Below are positions 16,232 to 25,306 of a stretch of 64,000 nt of DNA, piece after piece. The stretch is from NCBI GenBank assembly GCA_947591105.1, contig CANQDL010000001.1, forward strand, positions 1-64,000, written 5' to 3'. The notes under the pieces are model-generated. The model made no database searches. It worked only from the letters and a program-made list of their open reading frames with translations, and had not been told where the DNA came from. Made by a program: the position numbers and the translations under genes. This DNA comes from an uncultured Oscillospiraceae bacterium. Lineage in GTDB: Bacteria > Bacillota > Clostridia > Oscillospirales > Oscillospiraceae. The first letter of the stretch is position 1. Each line of letters opens with the position of its first letter.

Positions 16232-17811
16232 CACTCGCCGCTGGCGCCGTAGTTGGAAAGCACCCGGGCGCTGGGGTCGTTCACGTCGCACCCGGCCCAG
16301 GACTTGTTGGGCATCCAGAAGTCCGTCACCATTTCCGCCTGGCCGGGGTAGTACTTTTCAAAGATCTCCCGGTAGAGCAGGCTCTCCTTTGTGAACGGCC
16401 GGGCAAAGTCGTACGCCATGCGCTTTTCCTCAAATTCCGCGTCGGTGTACTTTGTCTGGGCGTAGGCCTTCAGGTCGTCCACCATGGAGTGGCCCACCGC
16501 GTCGGAGAAGGCTGCCTTCTGCCGCCAGAGAATGGCGTCGGGCAGCAGGTGATCCCGCTCAAAGGCGTGGCGCAGAAGGTACTTGCCCATGTTGTAGCTG
16601 TTCACCTTCAGCTTGGGATCGACGTGCATCACGTATTTGACGAATTCCAGATCCCCGAAGGGGACGCGGGCCTCCAGAGAGTTCACCGATATGCACCGGT
16701 CGGCCCGGAGCACGTCGTACATGTAAAGCTCATCCACCCGCTTTTTTGCCTCCTGCTGGAAGGCCTCCGGCGAGGGGGCGAAGTCGGTGTATTTGTAGCC
16801 GAAAAGCTCATCGGATATCTCCCCGGTCATCAGCACCCGCACGTCCGTGCGCTGGTGGATGGCCTTGCAGCACAGGTACATCCCCATGCTGGCCCGGATG
16901 GTGGTGATGTCGTAGGTGCCCAGCATGGCGATGACCTCCTCCAGACTGTCCAGCACCTGCTGCCGGGTCATGTACACCTCCGTGTGCTCTGCCCCCAGGT
17001 AGTCCGCCACCTGCCGGGCGTATTTCAGGTCGATGGCGTCGGAGTCCATCCCGATGGCGAAGGAGCGGATGTGCTTGCCCAGGATGCGGGCGGAGATGGC
17101 GCACACAAGGCTTGAGTCCAGCCCGCCGGAGAGCAGAAACCCCAGCGGCGCGTCCGCGTCCAGACGCTTATCCACCCCCAGGATCAGCTTTTCCCGGATG
17201 TTCCTGCAGACCGTCTCCAGATCGTCGGGAAGGTACTCGTCCACGGCCGTCACATCGGCATAGCGCACGAACTTGCCCCCGGCGTAATAGTGGCCGGGAG
17301 GGAAGGGACGCACCTGCCGGCACAGGCCCACCAGATTTTTCGCCTCGCTGGCAAAGACCATGCTGCCGTCGTCCAGATAGCCGTAAAACAGCGGCCGTAT
17401 GCCGATGGGGTCACGGGCGGCGATCAGCTCGTCCCGGCGGCTGTCGTAGATCAGCATGGCAAATTCCGCGTCCAGCATCTTGAACATATCCAGTCCGTAT
17501 TTCCGGTACAGAGGCAGAATGATCTCGCAGTCGGAATCGCTGACGAACGCATATTCCTTCGCCAGCTCCGCCTTCAGCGGCCGGAACAGATACAGCTCCC
17601 CGTTGCACACCGCCATGTCCCCGTCCAGATGAAAGGGCTGCATCCCCTCCGGGTGCAGGCCCATGATGGCCAGCCGGTGGAAGCACAGCCACCCGCCGCC
17701 GGCTTCCTCCACCCGGCTCATATCCGGCCCCCGGGACGCCGTCCGCTCAAAATAGGGCAGAAGCTGTTCCCTCGTAAGCGTCCTTCTCGTGAAACCCATG
17801 ATCGCGCACAT
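16231..17811 (-). CDS. asnB: Asparagine synthetase (glutamine-hydrolysing)
   Basis: This 526-residue enzyme starts MCAIMGF, leaving Cys2 as the N-terminal nucleophile of a class II glutaminase. It continues with SRGPDMS, LAIMGL and CNGEL. The synthetase half has the ATP-pyrophosphatase loop LSGGLDSSL near residues 226-234 and SLEARVPFGD later. It converts aspartate plus glutamine and ATP to asparagine. Length is right for AsnB. The gene stands alone between terminators. Confidence 0.92.
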   Translation of the reverse strand: MCAIMGFTRRTLTREQLLPYFERTASRGPDMSRVEEAGGGWLCFHRLAIMGLHPEGMQPFHLDGDMAVCNGELYLFRPLKAELAKEYAFVSDSDCEIILPLYRKYGLDMFKMLDAEFAMLIYDSRRDELIAARDPIGIRPLFYGYLDDGSMVFASEAKNLVGLCRQVRPFPPGHYYAGGKFVRYADVTAVDEYLPDDLETVCRNIREKLILGVDKRLDADAPLGFLLSGGLDSSLVCAISARILGKHIRSFAIGMDSDAIDLKYARQVADYLGAEHTEVYMTRQQVLDSLEEVIAMLGTYDITTIRASMGMYLCCKAIHQRTDVRVLMTGEISDELFGYKYTDFAPSPEAFQQEAKKRVDELYMYDVLRADRCISVNSLEARVPFGDLEFVKYVMHVDPKLKVNSYNMGKYLLRHAFERDHLLPDAILWRQKAAFSDAVGHSMVDDLKAYAQTKYTDAEFEEKRMAYDFARPFTKESLLYREIFEKYYPGQAEMVTDFWMPNKSWAGCDVNDPSARVLSNYGASGE

Positions 17812-17837
17812 GTCTTGCTCTCCTTGTTCTCCAGATG

Positions 17838-17874
17838 AAAAAAAGCAAAGATGTCCCGGCGGAACATCTTTGCT
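17838..17874 (-). terminator. Terminator between the Na/Pi cotransporter and asnB
   Basis: Read leftward, AGCAAAGATGTT and its complement form a near-perfect 11-12 bp stem followed by seven Ts. It closes the cotransporter transcript just before the asnB leader; an attenuator role for asnB is also possible. Confidence 0.8.
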
Positions 17875-17915
17875 CTGGTGTGCATTATAAGGGATGCTTC
17901 TGGAAATGTCAAGAA

Positions 17916-19748
17916 TTATTTATCGCCTTTGCCGCCGCTGGCCTCCGCCGCGTCCAGGTGCAGCTGCCGGAAGTACTTGCGGTAGTTCTCCCGGAACATC
18001 TGCCGGTAGGCGGCGTTGTCCGAGTGGTGCAGGTCGTGCAGATACCGGTGCTCCTGGCCGCTGATGGCGTCGTCGGCCCGGCTCAGCATGTATACGGCCA
18101 GGTCAGAGCACTGGTCGGACACCCGCTCCAGATTTTGCAGCACGTTCTGGTACTGGATGCCGTTGAACACGTCGCACACACCGCTGGTCATGCGGTGTAC
18201 GTGGCGGGACTTCATGGTCTCGATGATGTCGTCGATGACCTCCTCCAGCGGCTCCACCGCCCGGGCCCGGGCCAGGTCATCCTGTCGGAAGGCGTCCACG
18301 GTCAGGCTGAGGATGTCGTTGACGGCGGAGATGGTGCCCTTCAGATCCAGCTGGGCCTCGGGGGAGAGGGGCTTGCCGGAGCCCGCCAGCTGACTGCCGT
18401 CGCGCTGGATGTTCTGGGCCAGGTCGCCGATGCGCTCAAAGCAGGTGAGGGCCTTGATCTGGAAGCTTTGGCTGCGGGTGTGGGAGGGCAGGGTCACATA
18501 GGGGGAGAGCTCCACGATGTACCGGTTGGTGGCGTCGGCCATCCGATCCAGCAGTGCCTCCCGGCTGTCCACCCGTTCGGCCCGCTTTTCGTCATAGGCG
18601 AAAAGCTGCTCCGCGGCGGCCTGGTAGTTCTCCTGGGCCACGTCGGCCATGTGGAGGATAAGGTGCGCCGACTGATCCAGGGCCACGCCCGGGTTGGCCA
18701 CCAGGTGGCTGTCCAGCTCCCTGAGGTTGAGCTCGATGTCCTGCTCCACCTGGTCGGCGGGCTTGTCCGGCACAAGGCGCTCCGCCAGAGAGGCGAATGC
18801 TCCGGACAGGGGCAGCAGCAGCACCGCCGGGATCAGACGGAACAGACCGTGTACGTTGGCCACGCCGCCGGAGTCCAGCGTGGCGTACCAGAGCCTGTTG
18901 TCCAGCACGCCTGCCGTCCGCAGCACGGCCAGGGCCACGGCGATGAGCGCCGCAGCGCAGATGTTGTAGATGACGTGGACGGCCACCGTGCGGATCTGCT
19001 CGGGCTTTGCGCCGATGCGGCAGACCAGGTACGCCGACAGGCTGTCGCCCATATTCACGCCCAGGACGATGGCGATGATGCCGCAGAAGCGCAGGCCGAA
19101 GGAGCTGGCGAAGGACTGGAGGATACCGATGACGGCGGAGGAGCTTTGAATGACGCATGTGGCGCCGGCGCCGGTGAGAAAGCCCAGCAGATAGTTGTCC
19201 TCCAGAGCCAGCAGAAAGCCGCTGACCGTGGAGCTCAGACCGCTGACCGCATCGCGCATGTAGATCAGGCCCATGAACAGGATGCCAAAGCCCGCGGCGA
19301 TGGTGCCGGTGTTCTTGGCGGCGCTCTTGTTGACGAACATGATCAGCGCCACCCCGGCGATCAGGGCCAGAGGGGCGAGGTTTTCCGCGTTGAGCATATA
19401 CAGCAGGTCGGAAGCGCCGCTCTCCACGTCCATGAGACGGATGATCTGGGCGGTGATGGCGGTGCCCACGTTGGCCCCCAGGATCACGCCGATGGACTGG
19501 CGGAAGGTGAGAAATCCCGCGCCCACCAGACCCACCGTCAGCACGATGGTGGCGTGGGAGCTCTGGATCATGCAGGTGACCAGCATACCCAGGATAAAGC
19601 CCAGAGCGGGCCGGCTGGTGACCTTGGCCTGAGCGGCCTTCATGGCGCCGCCGGAGCAGCTCTTCAGCCCGTCGCCCATGACGCGCATCCCGTACAGGAA
19701 CATGGCCAGTCCGCCCAGCAGGGCGATCAATTGATAAAACAGATCCAT
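17916..19748 (-). CDS. Na/Pi cotransporter family protein with PhoU-like domain
   Basis: This 610-residue membrane protein has the two inverted Na/Pi cotransporter repeats with QSS signatures: MIQSSHATIVL near residues 60-70 and VIQSSSAVIGIL near 200. GANVGTAITA and GVNMGDSLSA-type loops follow each. About eight hydrophobic segments run to residue 330. The C-terminal part (about 350-600) is a helical PhoU-like domain. Such proteins move phosphate with sodium, although substrates of the PhoU-tailed group are poorly defined. Confidence 0.9.
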   Translation of the reverse strand: MDLFYQLIALLGGLAMFLYGMRVMGDGLKSCSGGAMKAAQAKVTSRPALGFILGMLVTCMIQSSHATIVLTVGLVGAGFLTFRQSIGVILGANVGTAITAQIIRLMDVESGASDLLYMLNAENLAPLALIAGVALIMFVNKSAAKNTGTIAAGFGILFMGLIYMRDAVSGLSSTVSGFLLALEDNYLLGFLTGAGATCVIQSSSAVIGILQSFASSFGLRFCGIIAIVLGVNMGDSLSAYLVCRIGAKPEQIRTVAVHVIYNICAAALIAVALAVLRTAGVLDNRLWYATLDSGGVANVHGLFRLIPAVLLLPLSGAFASLAERLVPDKPADQVEQDIELNLRELDSHLVANPGVALDQSAHLILHMADVAQENYQAAAEQLFAYDEKRAERVDSREALLDRMADATNRYIVELSPYVTLPSHTRSQSFQIKALTCFERIGDLAQNIQRDGSQLAGSGKPLSPEAQLDLKGTISAVNDILSLTVDAFRQDDLARARAVEPLEEVIDDIIETMKSRHVHRMTSGVCDVFNGIQYQNVLQNLERVSDQCSDLAVYMLSRADDAISGQEHRYLHDLHHSDNAAYRQMFRENYRKYFRQLHLDAAEASGGKGDK

Positions 19749-19885
19749 ATCCAGGCTCCAAAAGGCGCCGGTATAGTAAAATCGCGCCTTTTCCCATAAT
19801 TATATACTATCCAATAAGTCCCCCCGGGGCAAGTTAAAATTGGGTGTCATTTTGTTACGGCATATACACCGGTGTAATATCTTCA

Positions 19886-19936
19886 TATCAAAAAGCGGCT
19901 GCCATCCCAAGAGCGGGAGGCAGCCGCTTTTTGATA
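19886..19936. terminator. Strong bidirectional terminator
   Basis: TATCAAAAAGCGGCTGCC (19886-19903) and GGCAGCCGCTTTTTGATA (19919-19936) are perfect reverse complements. Read leftward it closes the IclR gene. Confidence 0.85.
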
Positions 19937-19943
19937 TAGAGAC

Positions 19944-20777
19944 TCATATGCCGTCGATTTGCTCGGCCAGAAACAGATCTGGGTAATTGGATAGGATGCT
20001 GGCCGCTTTTGCCAGTTCCGCGGCGTATTTGGGGATGAGCTCGTCATTCATACTGATGACGGAACCAGAGATGCTCAACGCGCCGATGGAATTGCCGGCG
20101 CTGTTACGGATGGCCACCGCGACGCACTTTACGCCCAAAGACTCCTCCTCGACATCCAGCGCGAAGCCTCGCTGCCGGCAGAGATCCAGCTCCTCGAAAA
20201 GCCGGGTCTTATCTGTGATGGTATTGGGCGTAACAGGACAGAGGCCCCACTTGTCAACGATGCTCTCTACTTCGTCGCAGGGCAGGTAACTGAGCATGGC
20301 CTTACCACAGCTGGTGCAGTGCATGGGCAGCGTTTTGCCGGAAATGGAATACTTAGCGCTGCGGCTGCCGGAGTAGAGCGCTTCCAGATAGAGGACACGC
20401 CCGTCGATAAAGGTGGTGAGATACACGTTCTCTCCGGAGACCTGCTGCAGATCCTCCATCAGGGGGAGGGCATACTGGTTAATGGGCATGGAACTGCGCA
20501 TAAAATATGCCAGCTCCAGGATCTTATAACTGAGACGATAGGTCTGGCTGTGCTTTACCTTGTATATATACCCCTCCGACTCCAGTGTGCGCAGCATGTT
20601 CAGCAGTGTGCTCTTGGGGTAATTCAACATTCTGCTGATCTCGGCCATGCTGAGCCCTTGCCGCGACTGGGTAAAGCAATTCAGCACGCTAAGCGCTTTG
20701 GATACGGAGCCGACTCTCCAGCGATTGAGTTCTGACAAATCTCCGGACGGCTGCGTCTTGGTCAATTGGATCACCAC
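19944..20777 (-). CDS. IclR-family transcriptional regulator
   Basis: This 277-residue regulator has an N-terminal winged helix-turn-helix (about 22-85, VLNCFTQSRQGLSMAEISRM then YPKSTLLNMLRTLESEGYI). The IclR effector domain (about 95-265) contains LPMHCTSCGKAMLSYL and the terminal GALSISG motif. It is divergent from the TRAP transporter and sugar-acid genes. By analogy with KdgR-type regulators it probably controls them in response to a sugar acid or a 2-keto-3-deoxy intermediate. Confidence 0.9.
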   Translation of the reverse strand: MVIQLTKTQPSGDLSELNRWRVGSVSKALSVLNCFTQSRQGLSMAEISRMLNYPKSTLLNMLRTLESEGYIYKVKHSQTYRLSYKILELAYFMRSSMPINQYALPLMEDLQQVSGENVYLTTFIDGRVLYLEALYSGSRSAKYSISGKTLPMHCTSCGKAMLSYLPCDEVESIVDKWGLCPVTPNTITDKTRLFEELDLCRQRGFALDVEEESLGVKCVAVAIRNSAGNSIGALSISGSVISMNDELIPKYAAELAKAASILSNYPDLFLAEQIDGI

Positions 20778-20964
20778 CAGTTTTTAGTAATACTGAATAT
20801 CAAGGCAGCTATTCTGGATGCCTGTTAAAAAACGCGAACTGTTACCTATTATAGTGTATAGAGATAATGACTGTCAAGGGGATGGATTTGCAGCAGTTTC
20901 AACATAATATTTATTGGGAGATTATAAAAAATAACTAAATTTAGTGCATTTCGACAAATTGTTA

Positions 20965-20992
20965 TTGACAGTTTGATGAATTTCACTATAAT
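20965..20992 (+). promoter_or_regulatory. Promoter of the TRAP/sugar-acid operon
   Basis: TTGACA (20965-20970), a 16-base spacer and TATAAT (20987-20992) lie 69 bases before dctP. An inverted repeat, CAGCGATG (21005-21012) with CATCGCTG (21028-21035), lies just downstream in the leader and is a candidate operator or hairpin. The rest of 20778-20964 is AT-rich with no gene. Confidence 0.75.
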
Positions 20993-21060
20993 AGAACACA
21001 TAAACAGCGATGACGTTAATCGTTCAGCATCGCTGAATAAAATGAAAGGATTTTAGTACC

Positions 21061-22200
21061 ATGAAGAAAAACAGACTACTGGCTGCGCTCTTGGTTTTTG
21101 TCATGCTTCTGTGCCTGTTTTCCGGCTGCAGCAGCTCTGGCAAGGAAGAGGAGACGAAACAAGAGCCCGAACAGGCGGCGGACGCCAAAACGAGCGAAGA
21201 GGAACCGGCGGATGACGCTGCCAAGACCGAGCCCGAGGCGGATGGAAAGGTTTATAAGCTCAAGATAGCCTACAACCCGCCCGAGTTGACACCGGACACC
21301 TGCACAGAGACCTGCGTTGCCTATAGCCTGCGGGATTATCTCAACGAAAAGGCGCCGGGTCGGTTTGAGATCGAGATCTATCCCTCCGCGCAGTTGGGTA
21401 CCTTTGACGAGATGCTTGCTGGCGCCTCTGACGGCTCCATCGAGATGTCCATCGTGAACATCGGTACGCTGGCCTCTGTTGACCAAAGTCTCAACGTCTG
21501 GCAGATCCCCGGCAGCATTGCCAGCATCGAAGAGTGCAACGCCCTTCTGGCAAGCGAGGAAGGCAAGGCGACCTTCGCAAACATCGAGTCCAATATGGGC
21601 ATCATGATGGTAGCCGGCTTTACCAGCGGCCCCCGTCACTTTACCAACAACGTCCGCGAACTGAAGACGCCCGAGGATATGAAGGGCATCGTGTTCCGCG
21701 TGATGCAGAACAATCTGTATGTGAAGATGGTGGAGTCCATGGGAGCGATCGCCACGCCCATGTCTTCCTCCGAGCTGTATTCCGCGCTGCAGAACAAGGT
21801 GGTGGAGGGACAGGAGAACCCCATTGCTTCCATTATCAACGACATCACCTATGAGGTGCAGAAGTATCTTACTCTGGACGGACACGTCTATTCCATCCCT
21901 ATCTGCGTTGTCAATACCGCCTGGTTCAACACTCTCTCGGAGGATTTGCAGCAGATATTCCTGGATGGCATAGAGGTGGCGAGAGAGGACGTTATCAAGT
22001 TTATTGATAAGCAGGAGAGCGAGGGCCTTGAATTCCTGAAGGAAAAAGGCATGACGGTGTACGAGCCTACGGAAGAAGAGCTGGAACAGTGGCATGAGGC
22101 TGTGTACAACGGCGTTATCGACTATGTGTATGAGCAGGTGGGCGAGGAGCAGGTCAACGACTTCTTGGCGATGATCGAAAGCTACAGGCAGTCGGCCTGA
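21061..22200 (+). CDS. dctP: TRAP transporter substrate-binding lipoprotein (DctP family)
   Basis: This 379-residue protein has a lipoprotein signal with lipobox LFSGC (Cys23), then an unusually acidic linker (about 27-60). The DctP domain follows, with FEIEIYPSAQLGTFDEMLAGASDGSIEM and GHVYSIPICVVNTAWFNTLSED. TRAP binding proteins deliver carboxylates to the DctQM membrane pair, whose genes follow directly. Given the downstream enzymes the ligand is probably a sugar acid. Confidence 0.9.
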   Translation: MKKNRLLAALLVFVMLLCLFSGCSSSGKEEETKQEPEQAADAKTSEEEPADDAAKTEPEADGKVYKLKIAYNPPELTPDTCTETCVAYSLRDYLNEKAPGRFEIEIYPSAQLGTFDEMLAGASDGSIEMSIVNIGTLASVDQSLNVWQIPGSIASIEECNALLASEEGKATFANIESNMGIMMVAGFTSGPRHFTNNVRELKTPEDMKGIVFRVMQNNLYVKMVESMGAIATPMSSSELYSALQNKVVEGQENPIASIINDITYEVQKYLTLDGHVYSIPICVVNTAWFNTLSEDLQQIFLDGIEVAREDVIKFIDKQESEGLEFLKEKGMTVYEPTEEELEQWHEAVYNGVIDYVYEQVGEEQVNDFLAMIESYRQSA

Positions 22201-22237
22201 GTGTCTTGTCCGCCGCCGGCAGGAAGGAATGTACAGG

Positions 22238-22783
22238 ATGCAGAAGCTAAAAAAGACATATCTGTTTTTGGATAAGTGCGAGGATCGTGTATACAAGGTT
22301 TTGGAAGCAATTGGCACAGTTCTGCTGATGCTGGCTTTTTTGGCGATAGGGTTTCAGGTGATCTACCGGTATATCCTGGCGCAGTATGTCCAGGTGTCCA
22401 TCGTGTTCACCGAGGAGTTTGCCAGATACTGTCTGATATGGATCGTCTATCTGCTCCTGCCCGTCAGCGTAAAAGAGGGGACGGAATCGTCCGTTACATT
22501 CCTTCATGACCGGGTCAAGTCAAAAGCCGGAAAGGTGGCGTTTTACATCGTCATCCGGCTGGTCTGCATCACAGTGGCCGTTGTCGGCTACAAGTATTCC
22601 TTCAGCGTCATACAGACCAACTGGCTTTATCGTTCGCCGACGATGCAGCTGCCTGGCGTTTACATCTATGGCTCTGTCACGGTGGGAATGCTTCTGATCC
22701 TTATACACTATGCTCTGGAGATGCTGGGGCTGATATGCGGCGAGTACCAGCCGTTTTCCAATCAATCCACGGGGGTCGAATGA
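22238..22783 (+). CDS. dctQ: TRAP transporter small permease (DctQ family)
   Basis: This protein of about 181 residues has four hydrophobic segments (IGTVLLMLAFLAIGFQVIYR, YCLIWIVYLLLPVSV, VAFYIVIRLVCITVAVVGY and VTVGMLLILIHYALEML), the DctQ pattern. ATG 22238 is preferred over 22229 because AGGAAGG lies 10 bases before it. The stop overlaps the dctM start. Confidence 0.88.
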   Translation: MQKLKKTYLFLDKCEDRVYKVLEAIGTVLLMLAFLAIGFQVIYRYILAQYVQVSIVFTEEFARYCLIWIVYLLLPVSVKEGTESSVTFLHDRVKSKAGKVAFYIVIRLVCITVAVVGYKYSFSVIQTNWLYRSPTMQLPGVYIYGSVTVGMLLILIHYALEMLGLICGEYQPFSNQSTGVE

Positions 22784-24066
22784 TGGACGCATTATTCTTG
22801 CTTTTGATTTTTCTGGCGGTGATCGTCATAGGCGTTCCCATAGGCTGGAGCATCGGCTTTGTCTCCATGATAAGTCTGCTCTACTGTGGGGGCAACCTGA
22901 CGGTGATCCCATCAAAAATGGTCGCCGGGGTGAACAACTTCACATATATGTGTATCCCCTTTTTCATTCTGGCGGCCAATATCATGTCCTACAGCGGTAT
23001 CACCAACCGTATACTGAACTTCTGCAACGCGTTGGTGGGACATATACGGGGCGGACTGGCCCATGTGAATGTGCTGGCCAGTATGTTCTTCGGGGGGATC
23101 AGCGGCGCGGCCAGCGCCGACGCTGCCGGCCTGGGGCCGATCGAGATCGAACTGATGACCAAAAACGGTTATCCAAAAGATCATGCCGCGGCAGTCACAG
23201 CGGCCAGCGCCGTTCTCTCGCCGATCATCCCGCCCAGCAATATCATGATTATCTACGCCGTGATCGCGGGCAATGTGTCCGTGTCTGCCATGTTCCTGGG
23301 CGGCATTCTTCCGGGCGTCATACTGGTGATCGGGATGATGATCCTCAACTACCTTCTGGCGATCAGGCTGAAGGTGCCCCATACGGGCAAATTTGCCGGT
23401 TTCCGGACGGTACTGCGTACGTTCTGGGAGACGCTGCCGGCGCTGTTTATGCCGGTCATTATCCTGGGAGGCATTCTGGGAGGGGTGTTTACGGCGACGG
23501 AGTCGGCGGTGGTAGCGGCGGCATACGCGCTGATCGTCTCCTCCGCAGGACTGCATGAGCTGTCTTGGAAAAAGGTCTGGAGAGGTTTTAAGGAGTCGGC
23601 AAAAATGACGGCAGTGGTGCTGTTCGTTATTTCCATGGCGTCCGCCATGGGGTGGGGCATCACCGCTATGCAGCTGCCCCAAAAGATATCGGCGATGTGC
23701 CTGAGCTGGGCCAGCAGCGAGACCGGCTTTCTGCTCATTACATTCGCCATCCTTGTGGTGGTGGGCATGCTCATGGACGTGACCCCCGCCATGCTGATCA
23801 TGGTGCCGATCCTGCTGCCGTCGGCGCTGGCCTTTGGCGTCAGTCCGCTACGGTTTGGGCTGATCTGTGCCATAACGCTGACAGTGGGGCTTATTACGCC
23901 TCCGGTGGGTATGCTGCTGTTCACCACATCCACCATATCAAAGGTGGATCTGTCCGCGCTTTACAAGCAGATCATACCCTATGCTATTGTGGAGCTGCTG
24001 TGCCTGTTCGTCATCATCTTCATTGAGCCGGTGACGATGTTCATCCCCCGCTTGTTCGGGTACTGA
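22780..24066 (+). CDS. dctM: TRAP transporter large permease (DctM family)
   Basis: This 428-residue permease has about twelve hydrophobic segments and the typical DctM features GVPIGWSIGF, FFGGISGAASADAAGLGPIEI and PPSNIMIIYAV. It forms the ion-coupled channel with DctQ. ATG 22780 overlaps the dctQ stop (ATGA), so the two are translationally coupled. Confidence 0.93.
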   Translation: MMDALFLLLIFLAVIVIGVPIGWSIGFVSMISLLYCGGNLTVIPSKMVAGVNNFTYMCIPFFILAANIMSYSGITNRILNFCNALVGHIRGGLAHVNVLASMFFGGISGAASADAAGLGPIEIELMTKNGYPKDHAAAVTAASAVLSPIIPPSNIMIIYAVIAGNVSVSAMFLGGILPGVILVIGMMILNYLLAIRLKVPHTGKFAGFRTVLRTFWETLPALFMPVIILGGILGGVFTATESAVVAAAYALIVSSAGLHELSWKKVWRGFKESAKMTAVVLFVISMASAMGWGITAMQLPQKISAMCLSWASSETGFLLITFAILVVVGMLMDVTPAMLIMVPILLPSALAFGVSPLRFGLICAITLTVGLITPPVGMLLFTTSTISKVDLSALYKQIIPYAIVELLCLFVIIFIEPVTMFIPRLFGY

Positions 24067-24087
24067 TAAACTGAAAGAGGTAAAACG

Positions 24088-25203
24088 ATGAAAATAGAAA
24101 AAGTAGAAGCGATCTATGTAAAAGTGCCTCTGTCCTATGTGCAGATCCATGAGACCGTGCCGTCTCAAACGGATCATGGCACGGTACTGACAAAAATCAC
24201 CTGCGACAACGGCATCATGGGCTTTGGGAGAACCTACGGCAACTCCGTGGCCGGGCCTTATGCCACCATGGCGTGCGTGCGGGAGTTCAGCCAGTATCTG
24301 ATCGGCGAGGATCCAACAAACATCCAAAAGCTCTGGCTGAAGCTGGAAACAGCAAGCCACTATCTGGGCCGCTATGGCGTGGCGTTCGCCGCGCTGAGCA
24401 CCATCGACGTGGCGCTGTGGGACATTTTGGGCAAGAGCCTGGGCGTGCCCATCTACAAACTGCTGGGGCAGGCCAGGGACGAGTGCGATATCTATTCCAG
24501 CGAGGGATGGGTGTATCTCTCGGAGGAGGAGCTGGTGGAGCAGCTGCGCCGCCGCCGGGACGAGGGATACAGGGCCTTTAAGCTCCGTCTGCCGGTCAAG
24601 CGCAGCGAGTGCGTACGGAAAATGCGTGCGGTCAGAGATCTGGTTGGCCCGGATTTTGACTTGATGGTGGACGTGCAGAATACGTGGAACGACACCGCTA
24701 CGGCAGTTTACAATACCAACGCCGTGAAAGAATTTGAGCCATACTGGATCGAGGAGCCCGTAGCGGTGCAGGATTTTGAGGGCCATGCCGAGGTGTTCCG
24801 GCGCACGGGCGTGCCTGTGGCAGGGGGAGAGCATCTGTACAGCAAGCATTTTGTCCGGGACGCGCTGTGCAAAAATGCCTTCAATTATATCCAAACGGAT
24901 GCCATGCGCGTAGGTGGTATCAGTGATTTGGAGAAGATCGTGGGTATGGCGGAGAGCTTCTTTGTGCCGGTGGTGCCCCACGGAGCTTGCGATATCCATG
25001 TGCATGTGGCCCTGGCGCACAAAAAGACGCAGATCCCCTATCTGGAGCTGCTGACGGACAGTGAAGGGCCTCTGCTGTCGATCCTCTATACCGACTACAA
25101 ACTGCCGGAGAACGGCAAAGTGTACGTGCCCACAAAACCGGGGCTCGGTTACACTCTGAATGAGGACGCCATCCGGGAGTTTGTTGCCACAGAAGAGCTT
25201 TAA
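24088..25203 (+). CDS. Enolase-superfamily sugar-acid dehydratase (mandelate racemase/muconate lactonizing type)
   Basis: This 371-residue protein has an N-terminal capping domain and a barrel. Metal-ligand motifs are LMVDVQNTW (Asp), YWIEEPV (Glu) and VAGGEHLYS (Glu); PHGACDIHVH supplies a conserved His. The first-base motif reads FKLRL rather than KxK. Members remove water from sugar acids to give 2-keto-3-deoxy acids. The neighbours (TRAP, aldolase, KDG-type kinase) support that role. The exact sugar acid cannot be read. Confidence 0.85.
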   Translation: MKIEKVEAIYVKVPLSYVQIHETVPSQTDHGTVLTKITCDNGIMGFGRTYGNSVAGPYATMACVREFSQYLIGEDPTNIQKLWLKLETASHYLGRYGVAFAALSTIDVALWDILGKSLGVPIYKLLGQARDECDIYSSEGWVYLSEEELVEQLRRRRDEGYRAFKLRLPVKRSECVRKMRAVRDLVGPDFDLMVDVQNTWNDTATAVYNTNAVKEFEPYWIEEPVAVQDFEGHAEVFRRTGVPVAGGEHLYSKHFVRDALCKNAFNYIQTDAMRVGGISDLEKIVGMAESFFVPVVPHGACDIHVHVALAHKKTQIPYLELLTDSEGPLLSILYTDYKLPENGKVYVPTKPGLGYTLNEDAIREFVATEEL

Positions 25204-25306
25204 GAAACGCGCAGACCGCTTTTCCCGGTGGCCTGAACAAAACGATACCGGCGCTGCGGGAAGGGGCGAGGCATCGCCGCGACAGGGCAGGGGAATGGAG
25301 ATAGAT

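Noticed and set aside
17835-19799. 654-residue rightward open frame opposite the Na/Pi cotransporter
   Set aside because: Antisense shadow; the opposite strand has conserved QSS motifs and a proper start.
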